NCBI GenBank assembly: GCA_046729895.1
Contig: JBKPHP010000040.1
Span: 1-6,144 of the forward strand
Direction: 5' to 3'
DNA from: DASXBA01 sp046729895
GTDB lineage: Bacteria; Actinomycetota; Thermoleophilia; Solirubrobacterales; Thermoleophilaceae
Length of the DNA: 6,144 bases
The notes under the pieces are model-generated. The model made no database searches, was not told where the DNA came from, and saw nothing but the letters and a program-made list of their open reading frames with translations. Numbering within the stretch: the first letter of the stretch is position 1; the number at the start of each line of letters is the position of its first letter. Positions 1-6,107 of this stretch are shown piece by piece. A program made the translations under genes and the position numbers.

Positions 1-1181
1 GTAGGGTTTAGCGTTGGCCGCCCCCGTTCCCGGTAAAACTGGTTGTATCTAGACAATAAGCCACCGGGCCGGCGGGCGCCATCGCCCCCCCGCTCCTCGG
101 GTTCCTCGCCCATCCCCCCGCCCGCCCCGTCGGGGGGGGCGTCTACCGGCGCCAGCGACGGCGCCGCCGGCTCGGCGCCGACCGCCGCGTAGATCTTGCG
201 CTCGATCTCCTGCGCCACCTCGGGGTGCTCGCGCAGGTAGCCCTTGGCGTTGTTGCGACCCTGGCCCAGCCGCTCCTCACCGTAGGAGAAGAACGAGCCG
301 GATTTCTTGACGACGCCGTGTTCCATGCCCAGGTCGAGCAGGCAGCCCTCGGCCGAGACGCCCTGCCCGTACTCGATGTCGAACTCGGCCTGCCTGAAGG
401 GCGCCGCGACCTTGTTCTTGACGACCTTGACCCGTACTCGGTTGCCGATCGCCTCGGTGCCCTCCTTGAGCGTCTCGATGCGGCGGATGTCGAGCCGCTG
501 CGACGCGTAGAACTTGAGCGCGCGGCCGCCGGGCTGGGTCTCCGGCGAGCCGAACATCACCCCAACCTTCTCCCGAATCTGGTTGGTGAAGATGCAGAGG
601 GTCCCGGAGCGGTTGAGGTTGCCGGCCAGCTTGCGCATCGCCTGGCTCATCATTCGGGCCTGGACGCCGACCGTCTGGTCGCCCATCTGGCCCTCCAGCT
701 CCGCCTTGGGCGTCAGCGCGGCGACCGAGTCGATCGCCACCACGTCGACCGCTCCGGAACGGATCAGAAGGTCGGCGATCTCGAGCGCCTGCTCGCCGTG
801 ATCGGGCTGCGAGACGAGCAGCTCGTCGATGTCCACGCCGATGCGCTTGGCGTAGGCGGGGTCCATGGCGTGCTCGGCGTCGATGAACGCGCAGATCCCG
901 CCCATCCGCTGGGCGCTCGCGAGGACGTGGTAGAGCAGCGTGGTCTTTCCCGACGACTCGGGGCCGAAGACCTCGACGATCCGGCCGCGCGGCACTCCCC
1001 CGACGCCTAGGGCCAGGTCGAGCGACAGCGCGCCCGTGGGAATGGCAGACACCTTCACCTGGGCGGCCTCGTCCCCCATCTTCATGATCGAGCCCTGGCC
1101 GAACGAGCGCTCGATTTGCGTGAGCGCACCCTTCAGCGCCGACTCACGGGCCTTGGCGGCCTTCTCCTGATCCTTGTCCAT
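1..1181 (-). CDS. recA: RecA recombinase, 3' end beyond the window edge
   Basis: RecA is the cytoplasmic ATP-dependent strand-exchange protein that forms filaments on single-stranded DNA and triggers LexA self-cleavage. The minus-strand translation begins MDKDQEKAAKAR. Visible features are Walker A GPESSGKT (residues 73-80), the catalytic glutamate in FIDAEHA (E103), Walker B VVAIDS (about 147-152), the loop L1 region with EGQMGDQTVG, and the loop L2 region with FTNQIREKVGVMFGSPE. The filament core continues to about residue 334 (KIYAAVG). The ATG at 1181 is supported by GAGGAG at 1190-1195, eight bases upstream. After the core, a Gly/Pro-rich tail containing GEEPEERGGDG continues without a stop to residue 393 at the window edge. 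RecA tails are usually about 10-25 residues, so this is long. The tail contains runs of G or C at 85-91, 114-119 and 132-139, where a sequencing indel could have removed the true stop. Identity is certain; the C-terminus is not. Confidence 0.97.
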   Translation of the reverse strand, partial: MDKDQEKAAKARESALKGALTQIERSFGQGSIMKMGDEAAQVKVSAIPTGALSLDLALGVGGVPRGRIVEVFGPESSGKTTLLYHVLASAQRMGGICAFIDAEHAMDPAYAKRIGVDIDELLVSQPDHGEQALEIADLLIRSGAVDVVAIDSVAALTPKAELEGQMGDQTVGVQARMMSQAMRKLAGNLNRSGTLCIFTNQIREKVGVMFGSPETQPGGRALKFYASQRLDIRRIETLKEGTEAIGNRVRVKVVKNKVAAPFRQAEFDIEYGQGVSAEGCLLDLGMEHGVVKKSGSFFSYGEERLGQGRNNAKGYLREHPEVAQEIERKIYAAVGAEPAAPSLAPVDAPPDGAGGGMGEEPEERGGDGARRPGGLLSRYNQFYRERGRPTLNP

Positions 1182-1215
1182 GCGGGTTGCTCCTCGAAAG
1201 CTCTCTGGGATCCAG

Positions 1216-1246
1216 AAACTAGGAGCACGGTCGGACGGCATGTTCG
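1216..1246 (-). promoter_or_regulatory. Possible recA promoter (-10 and weak -35)
   Basis: Reading the minus strand upstream of recA, TAGTTT at 1216-1221 fits the actinobacterial TANNNT -10 pattern and would give a leader of roughly 25-30 bases. The only nearby -35 candidate is CGAACA (1241-1246), a 3 of 6 match to TTGACA with a long 19-base spacer. It coincides with one of the SOS-like half-sites, so a bound repressor would block it. This rests on pattern alone and is weak. Confidence 0.3.
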
Positions 1247-1266
1247 CCCCCATCGAACACTGTTCA
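1241..1266. promoter_or_regulatory. LexA/SOS-like operator region in the divergent recA gap
   Basis: Three half-sites lie together: TGTTCG (1241-1246), CGAACA (1254-1259) and TGTTCA (1261-1266). The first two form a perfect 6-base inverted repeat with a 7-base spacer. The second and third form the 11-base palindrome GAACA-C-TGTTC (1255-1265). The established operator of Gram-positive and actinobacterial LexA is GAAC-N4-GTTC. Here the inner spacing is three bases, so the match is close but not canonical. Position upstream of recA, over the likely promoter, supports an SOS role. It lies 69 bases from the SnoaL-like start and could affect that gene too. Confidence 0.5.
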
Positions 1267-1298
1267 CCGCTCCGTCACGCCCCCTTGGCGACAAGAAG

Positions 1299-1328
1299 GG
1301 CCGAGGAGGCGCCAAAGGCCGAGGAGGC
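1299..1328 (+). repeat. Short direct repeat with ribosome site of the SnoaL-like gene
   Basis: The 12-base string GGCCGAGGAGGC occurs at 1299-1310 and again at 1317-1328, an 18-base period. Each copy contains GAGGAGG. Only the second (1321-1327) stands at a useful distance, seven bases, before the GTG at 1335, and so decides that start. The first copy has no start codon at that distance. Confidence 0.55.
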
Positions 1329-1334
1329 CGCCGC

Positions 1335-1745
1335 GTGACGCACCACGAGCACATCGGGATAGTCAGCCGGGGATACGAGGCCTGGAACCGGGGCGACATC
1401 GCCTCGGTGATCGAGCTCGTCCATCCGGACTTCGCTTGGAGCGACCCGCCCGAGGTGGTGGGCGCGCGCGGCGGCACCGGCCGCAGCGAGTTCGCGCTGT
1501 ACCTGCGGAGCATCTTCGAGGCTTGGGACGACTTCCGCTGCGAGCCGCAGGAGTTCCACGTGGCGGGGGACGCGCTGCTGGTAGTCGTCCGCGAGCGCGG
1601 GCGGGGGAAGCTGAGCGGCGCAAGCGTCGAGCATCGACTGCTCCACATCTGGCGCTTCCGGGAGGGCAGGGCGCTGAGGCTGCAGGCGTTCGTCGATCCG
1701 CGCGAGTCCGGGGAAGGCCTGTACGAGACGGAGTTGGCAGCCTGA
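1335..1745 (+). CDS. SnoaL/NTF2-like domain protein
   Basis: This is a small soluble protein of 136 residues, the normal length for a single SnoaL-like (NTF2 superfamily) cone-shaped domain. The pattern is typical: an N-terminal helix ending in GYEAWNRGD (residues 13-21), then VIELVHPDFAWSDPPE, a helix SEFALYLRSIFEAWDDF, and C-terminal strands with FHVAGDALLVVVRERGRG and LLHIWRFREGRALRLQAFVD. Family members include ketosteroid isomerase-like enzymes, polyketide cyclases and many of unknown role, so substrate cannot be named. The GTG start is chosen because GAGGAGG lies seven bases upstream and the fold begins immediately. The frame stays open upstream to 1116, but that would overlap recA and adds non-family residues. 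It is divergent from recA and is followed, after about 90 bases, by the oxidase genes, whose product or substrate it might bind or isomerise (inference). Confidence 0.82.
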   Translation: MTHHEHIGIVSRGYEAWNRGDIASVIELVHPDFAWSDPPEVVGARGGTGRSEFALYLRSIFEAWDDFRCEPQEFHVAGDALLVVVRERGRGKLSGASVEHRLLHIWRFREGRALRLQAFVDPRESGEGLYETELAA

Positions 1746-1751
1746 GCTTGC

Positions 1752-1767
1752 ATCCGGTCCTTCGGAT
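1752..1767 (+). other. Small hairpin after the SnoaL-like stop
   Basis: ATCCG (1752-1756) and CGGAT (1763-1767) can pair around a six-base loop, seven bases after the stop codon. The stem is only five pairs and no T-run follows. It is recorded as a possible RNA structure between the genes and not as an intrinsic terminator. Confidence 0.2.
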
Positions 1768-1781
1768 CGCCCATAGTGCGC

Positions 1782-1851
1782 GCGGCGACCAGATCGGGGG
1801 CCGTTGAGGGCGAGCTGCGGCGACGAGATCGGGGGACGGTGACGGCGAGCT
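1782..1851 (+). repeat. 35-base tandem duplication at the GMC oxidoreductase start
   Basis: Positions 1782-1816 and 1817-1851 are adjacent copies that match at 31 of 35 positions. The differences are 1790/1825 (C/G), 1801/1836 (C/A), 1804/1839 (T/G) and 1808/1843 (G/C). Both copies contain AGATCGGGGG. The second copy carries the likely GTG start of the oxidoreductase at 1839, and the corresponding codon in the first copy is TTG at 1804. The period is not a multiple of three, so the duplication does not read as a protein repeat. Confidence 0.8.
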
Positions 1852-3419
1852 ACGACGCCGTGGTGGTGGGGTCCGGCTTCGGCGGGGGGATCGCCGCCTG
1901 CAGGCTGGCGGAGGCCGGCTGGCAGGTGGCCGTGCTGGAGCGGGGGCGGCGCTTCGCGCCGGAGGACTACCCCGACCGCCCAGAGCAGGCCCCCCAGCTG
2001 CTCTGGCACCACTCCGCGAACCCGCATGGCCTGCTCGACCTGCGTCTGATGAAGGACCTGGCGGTGCTGACCGCGGCCGGGGTCGGCGGGGGCTCGCTCG
2101 TGTACGCCAACGTCCAGCTCCGAGCGCCGGCAGACGTCTTCGGGCCTCCCTGGCCGGCGGACATCACGCGCGAGGCGCTCGATCCCTACTACGACCGCAG
2201 CGAGGACGCGCTGGAGCCGCGCACCGTCCCGGACGAGCCGGAGAAGCTTCCCAGGGTCCGCGCCTTCGAGGGCGCGGCGCGCCGGGTGGGGCTGGACCCG
2301 CTGAGACTGCCGCTCGCGGTCCACTTTGGAGAGAAGCGACGGCACCCGTTCAGCGGAGTCGAGCAAGAGGGCTGTGACAACCTCGCCCGCTGCGACCTCG
2401 GCTGCCCGCTGCGGGCGAAGAACACCGTGGACATCACCTACATCGCTCGCGCCGAGAACCACGGCGCGGAGGTCTTGCCACTGCGTGAGGTCCTCTCGCT
2501 GCGGCGCCCGGGCCGGACCGGAGAGAACTGGCGGCTGGGCTTTCGCGCCCTCGACAGCGGCCACGACGGCAGCGTCGAGGCACCGGTCGTGATCCTGGCC
2601 GCCGGCTCTCCCGGCACTCCCAGGTTGCTGCTCAAGAACCGCAGGCGAGTCGGGGGTCTCTCCGGCGCCCTCGGCAGCCGGTTCTCCGGCAACGGCGACG
2701 CGCTCGGCATGGCCTTCCAGCCGCGGGCGTCCGAGGTCGCGGGTGCGCGGATCGGCTATGGCCCGGTGATGACGGGCGCCCTCGACTACACAGAGGAGCG
2801 GCGCCTGGTGATGGCTGACGGCGGCCTGCCGGACAACTTCAGTGGCCTGCTCGAGATCGCCCGCGGGGCGAGGGTCATCACGGGCTGGCGGCGCTGGCTC
2901 CTGCGAGCGAAGGCCGCCGGAACGCGTATCGGCCTGAGCGACCGCTCCGTCACGCCGCGCACTGGCGCCGGGCGCGTGGCGCCCCGCGGCCCGATCACCG
3001 ATTCGCTCGTCTTCCTGATGTTCGGCCGCGATGCCGCCAACGGCCGCATGCGGCTGACGCCGCTGTTCCGCTGCCTCGACATCCGCTGGCGCAAGGAGGA
3101 CAGCCGCGAGCTGTTCGACGCCATGCGACGGACCGCTGAGGAGGTCGGCAAGGCCGCCGAGGCCGAGTCGTTCTTCGCGCTCGACGCCGGGCCGCTCGGG
3201 AAGTTCATGACGGTCCACCCACTGGGCGGCGCCCCGATGTCCGACGATCCGGAGGCCGGCGTGGTCGACCAGCGTGGGAAGGCGCACGGCCAGGAGGGCC
3301 TCTACGTCCTGGACGGCTCGATCGTGCCCACCGCGCTCGGCGTGAACCCCTCCAAGACGATCGCGGCGCTCGCGGAGCGGGGTATCGAGCACCTCATAGA
3401 GGAACGGAGCCCAGCGTGA
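1839..3419 (+). CDS. GMC-family FAD oxidoreductase, cholesterol-oxidase type
   Basis: A 526-residue flavoprotein that would oxidise an alcohol, probably using oxygen or another acceptor, with non-covalent FAD. The sequence shows the ADP-binding fold YDAVVVGSGFGGG (residues 5-17) ending at VAVLERG (30-36), the GMC signature GVGGGSLVYANV (81-92), and the C-terminal active-site region with HPLGGAPM (460-467) and GVNPSKTIAALAER (501-514). H460 and N503 correspond to the catalytic His and Asn of actinobacterial cholesterol oxidase. C179, C185 and C189 form a CDNLARCDLGC cluster followed by AKNT, as in related proteins. No signal peptide or membrane segment is seen. The frame can open at GTG 1776. 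GTG 1839 is preferred because the Rossmann motif then starts at residue 5, as usual, although only a G-rich stretch serves as ribosome site. The stop overlaps the next gene by GTGA. The steroid assignment is by fold only; the true substrate is unknown. Confidence 0.88.
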   Translation: MTASYDAVVVGSGFGGGIAACRLAEAGWQVAVLERGRRFAPEDYPDRPEQAPQLLWHHSANPHGLLDLRLMKDLAVLTAAGVGGGSLVYANVQLRAPADVFGPPWPADITREALDPYYDRSEDALEPRTVPDEPEKLPRVRAFEGAARRVGLDPLRLPLAVHFGEKRRHPFSGVEQEGCDNLARCDLGCPLRAKNTVDITYIARAENHGAEVLPLREVLSLRRPGRTGENWRLGFRALDSGHDGSVEAPVVILAAGSPGTPRLLLKNRRRVGGLSGALGSRFSGNGDALGMAFQPRASEVAGARIGYGPVMTGALDYTEERRLVMADGGLPDNFSGLLEIARGARVITGWRRWLLRAKAAGTRIGLSDRSVTPRTGAGRVAPRGPITDSLVFLMFGRDAANGRMRLTPLFRCLDIRWRKEDSRELFDAMRRTAEEVGKAAEAESFFALDAGPLGKFMTVHPLGGAPMSDDPEAGVVDQRGKAHGQEGLYVLDGSIVPTALGVNPSKTIAALAERGIEHLIEERSPA

Positions 3420-4870
3420 GGCGCGAGCGGCGCAAGACGTGGCGCAACCACACGGGCAACCAGCGCGTCGCCCCGCTCCAGATCTGCCGGCCTGAGACGG
3501 TCGACGACGTGGTCTCGCTGGTCCGCGAGGCCGAGGAGAGCCGCTCCACCGTGCGCGCAGTGGGATCCGGGCACTCCTGGTCCGACGTCGCCCTTTGCCG
3601 AGGGTTCCTCGTCGAGACGCAAGGCCTGGGACGCGAGCTCGACCTGCGGGCTGACCTGCTCCGTCAGGAGGCCGACGCCAACGCACTGATCCGGGTCGAG
3701 GCCGGCATGCGCATCCGGGAGCTGAACGCCGCCCTCGCCCGCGGCGGGCGCGCGCTGTCGAACATGGGCGGCTACGACGGCCAGACTGTGGCCGGGGTCA
3801 TCTCGACCTCCACGCACGGCTCGGGAATCGGCTTCGGGCCGCTCTCCTCGTTCGTCCGCTCGCTCGAGCTGGTAGCGAGCGAGGGACGCCTCTTCCGGAT
3901 CGAGCCCGCCGACGGTCCCACCGACCCGGAGCGGCACGAGGAGCGCAGCCCCGGCTGGACGCTGGTTCAGGACGACCACTGGTTCCGCGCCGCCATGGTG
4001 GGCATGGGCTGCCTGGGACTGATCCACGCGGCCACGCTGGCGGTCGAGCCCGCCTACCTGCTGACGGAGGTGAGGAGGCCCAAGCCGTGGTCGGAAGTGG
4101 CCGACGATCTACGCGAGGGGACCGTCCTGCGCGACAACCGTCACTACGAGGTCTACCTCAATCCCCACCGGCGCGAGGGACGCAACCTGTGCATGGTCAC
4201 GACGCGGAATCCCGCCGAGCCGGACGACCGGGGCGAGCCAAGCCGTCGCCGCAACTCGATGCCGGAGTTCCTGGCGATGCTGCCGATCACGCCGATCGTG
4301 GCGAGGACGCTGGTGAACCTCCGGCCGTCGCTGAGCCCCTACCTGGTCGATCGCGCGCTGTCGGCGCTGGCCGACGAGGAATACACAAGTGCCAGCTACA
4401 AGGTGCTCAACATCGGCACGGCCAACCTGCTGCCCGCCTACTCGGCGGAGATCGCCTTGCCGATCGACGACGACCAGAGCCATATTCGGGCGGTGGAGCG
4501 AATCCTCGAGGTCGCCGAGCGCCACGCCCGGCTCGGCTCCGTCTACCACACCTCCCCCATCGCCCTCCGCTTCGTCAGGGCCAGCGACGCCTACATGTCC
4601 ATGATGGAAGGCCGCGACACGATGATGATCGAGCTCATCCAGATGACGGGCACCGAGGGCGGCGTGGAGCTCCTGGCAGTCTATGAGGAGGCCCTCGACG
4701 AGCTCGGGGCCCGCCCCCACTGGGGGCAGCTCAACAACCTGACGCCGGACAGGGTTCGCTCGAGCTACCCCCACTTCGGGGACTGGTTGGACGTCCAGCG
4801 ACAGCTCAACAGAACCGGCGTGTTCGACAGCCCGTTCGCGAGGCGGGTGGGAATCGAGAAAGTGGGGTGA
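3416..4870 (+). CDS. FAD-linked oxidase of the gulonolactone/arabinonolactone oxidase family
   Basis: This 484-residue protein has the vanillyl-alcohol-oxidase fold. The N-terminal FAD domain includes TWRNHTGNQ (8-16), VGSGHSWSDVALC (49-61) and a GGYDGQTVAGVISTSTHGSG stretch. H53 aligns with the histidine of GHSPSDIAC that binds FAD covalently in L-gulonolactone oxidase, so covalent flavin is likely. The C-terminal part matches the same family through IALRFVRASDAYMS (from 382), ARPHWGQLN (432-440), YPHFGDW and RTGVFDSPF. Two residues known to hold the substrate in this group are changed: the Glu of the ExRF motif is A383, and the Lys of HWxK is Q438. A sugar-lactone substrate is therefore doubtful. 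The GTG start overlaps the previous stop (GTGA), which suggests translational coupling, and a GAGGAA sequence lies at 3399-3404. Length is close to bacterial members of the family. No export signal is visible. Confidence 0.87.
   Translation: MRRERRKTWRNHTGNQRVAPLQICRPETVDDVVSLVREAEESRSTVRAVGSGHSWSDVALCRGFLVETQGLGRELDLRADLLRQEADANALIRVEAGMRIRELNAALARGGRALSNMGGYDGQTVAGVISTSTHGSGIGFGPLSSFVRSLELVASEGRLFRIEPADGPTDPERHEERSPGWTLVQDDHWFRAAMVGMGCLGLIHAATLAVEPAYLLTEVRRPKPWSEVADDLREGTVLRDNRHYEVYLNPHRREGRNLCMVTTRNPAEPDDRGEPSRRRNSMPEFLAMLPITPIVARTLVNLRPSLSPYLVDRALSALADEEYTSASYKVLNIGTANLLPAYSAEIALPIDDDQSHIRAVERILEVAERHARLGSVYHTSPIALRFVRASDAYMSMMEGRDTMMIELIQMTGTEGGVELLAVYEEALDELGARPHWGQLNNLTPDRVRSSYPHFGDWLDVQRQLNRTGVFDSPFARRVGIEKVG
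4864..4870 (+). promoter_or_regulatory. Ribosome site of the amine oxidase-like gene inside the upstream stop
   Basis: GGGGTGA overlaps the last codons and TGA stop of the FAD oxidase gene and sits seven bases before ATG 4878. This arrangement ties translation of the two genes together and fixes the start of the downstream one. Confidence 0.6.
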
Positions 4871-4877
4871 ATATCTG

Positions 4878-6107
4878 ATGCCCGATACCGGAACCGAGCT
4901 GAAGGTCGAGGTCGTGCCGTGGGGCCCGGCCCCGCACGCGCTTCACGCGGCGGCCGAGCAGGCGCTCGAGCACCCCGTGGTCCGCGAGGAGCTCGGGGGC
5001 GCCGAGCACAGGGTGCTGGCGGTCGCCCCCGACTCGGACGACTCCGGGGTCGTGCGCGCCACGCTCTACGACTACACCAACGAGAGGGCCGTGCTCGTGG
5101 ACGCGGCCGTCGACGGGGGTCAGCCCGTCGCGGTCCGCTCGAGCAGCCGCCAGCCGCCCCCAAACAACGATGAGTTCAAGGCCGTGCTCGACGCGCTGTC
5201 GGAGGACCCCGACCTCGGGCCCGGGATCAAGGAAGGCCGTCTCGAGCCGTACAGGCCGATGCCACCGCTCGTGCTCGACGAGCAACCGGATGGGACCGTG
5301 CGCCGCAACGTCGCCGTCGGCCTCAAGTCTCCGAAGGAGCCCGCCGCCCACGAGATCGTGGCCGTCCATCCCGCGCGTGGGGAGGTCACGCGTTTCGACG
5401 ACGGGGCGCCCCCCGGCTCGAGGGCAAGCGTCACGCTCTGCGGCCTCCCGAATGCGAACCAGGCCACGGCCGACCAGGGGGACGCGGGACAGGCCAAGGT
5501 AACGGTGAGCCAGGGCGGACAGGTGCTGTGGAGCCTGATCGCGGTCCGCCCCGCCGCCTCGTCGGGGACGAACGGGTCGGGAGTAGAGCTGCTGAGCGTC
5601 GCCTACCGGGGCAAGCGCGTCCTGCGCCGTGCCCACGTACCGATCCTCAATGTCCGCTACGACGGCGACCCCTGCGGTCCGTTCAGGGACTGGCAGTGGG
5701 AGGAGAGCAAGATCGACGCGCACGGCACCGACGCGGCACCCGGCTTTCGCCTCTGCAGCGCCCCGGCCAAGACGATCTTGGACTCCGGATCGGACCACGG
5801 TAACTTCCTGGGCGTCGCCGTGTACGTCGACGGCGACGAGGTCGTGCTCGTCAGCGAGATGGAGGCGGGCTGGTACCGCTACGTGAGCCAGTGGCGGCTC
5901 GACGCCGACGGCACCATCCGGCCCCGCTTCGGGTTCGGAGCGGTCGAGGACAGCTGCGTCTGCAACCTCCACCATCACCATGTGTACTGGCGGCTCAACT
6001 TCGAGTCGCCACCGGGGCTCACAACGACGTCAGCGAGTTCAACGACCCGCCGCTCTCGCCGGGCGGCTCGAAGTGGCACAGCCTGCGACACGAGGTCCGA
6101 CGGCTGA
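4878..6107 (+). CDS. Divergent copper amine oxidase-like protein, frame broken near its window end
   Basis: Copper amine oxidases use copper and a self-made topaquinone (TPQ) to oxidise primary amines to aldehydes, with H2O2 and ammonia. The weakly conserved N-terminal part (about 1-110) could correspond to the family's N2/N3 domains. The catalytic-domain likeness starts at GVELLSVAYRGKRVLRRAH, continues through the VRYDGDP stretch (residues 259-265), and ends with EMEAGWYRYVSQWRLDADGTI and HHHHVYWRLNF (365-375). H365 and H367 match the HxH copper ligands that precede the R-x-D-F motif. Y333 is at the TPQ place, but the motif is WYRY and not NY(D/E)Y. D280 may be the base. No signal peptide is visible. 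Residues after F375 (positions after about 6003) look frameshifted, ending at an artificial TGA 6105-6107. The third copper His would be beyond the window. Family membership rests on motifs I recall; activity is uncertain. Confidence 0.65.
   Translation: MPDTGTELKVEVVPWGPAPHALHAAAEQALEHPVVREELGGAEHRVLAVAPDSDDSGVVRATLYDYTNERAVLVDAAVDGGQPVAVRSSSRQPPPNNDEFKAVLDALSEDPDLGPGIKEGRLEPYRPMPPLVLDEQPDGTVRRNVAVGLKSPKEPAAHEIVAVHPARGEVTRFDDGAPPGSRASVTLCGLPNANQATADQGDAGQAKVTVSQGGQVLWSLIAVRPAASSGTNGSGVELLSVAYRGKRVLRRAHVPILNVRYDGDPCGPFRDWQWEESKIDAHGTDAAPGFRLCSAPAKTILDSGSDHGNFLGVAVYVDGDEVVLVSEMEAGWYRYVSQWRLDADGTIRPRFGFGAVEDSCVCNLHHHHVYWRLNFESPPGLTTTSASSTTRRSRRAARSGTACDTRSDG

Noticed and set aside
44..57. TCTAGA-centred sequence as an operator palindrome
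   Set aside because: Beyond the central six bases the arms pair poorly, so it is not distinguishable from chance. The AT-rich stretch itself is noted under the recA tail.
225..1010. A 261-codon plus-strand frame
   Set aside because: It is antisense to recA, which is unambiguous on the other strand.
1752..1767. Hairpin as an intrinsic terminator between the SnoaL-like and GMC genes
   Set aside because: The stem is only five pairs and there is no T-run, so it does not support a transcription stop.
1275..3686. An 803-codon open frame on the minus strand
   Set aside because: It lies opposite the SnoaL-like, GMC and FAD oxidase genes, all of which show clear family motifs. Its translation is Arg/Ala/Pro-rich with no recognisable domain. 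Long antisense frames are expected in DNA this rich in G/C at third positions.
4806..5981. A 391-codon open frame on the minus strand
   Set aside because: It is antisense to the amine oxidase-like gene, shows no known motif, and has the composition expected of a shadow frame.
5970..5981. Four consecutive histidines resembling an engineered tag
   Set aside because: They are internal, are followed by VYWRLNF, and align with the natural HxH copper-ligand motif of the amine oxidase family.
5997..6010. Programmed ribosomal frameshift as the cause of the frame break
   Set aside because: The bases around the junction (CAACTTCGAGTC) are not a slippery heptamer and no strong downstream structure was evident. 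A one-base deletion or sequence error is simpler.
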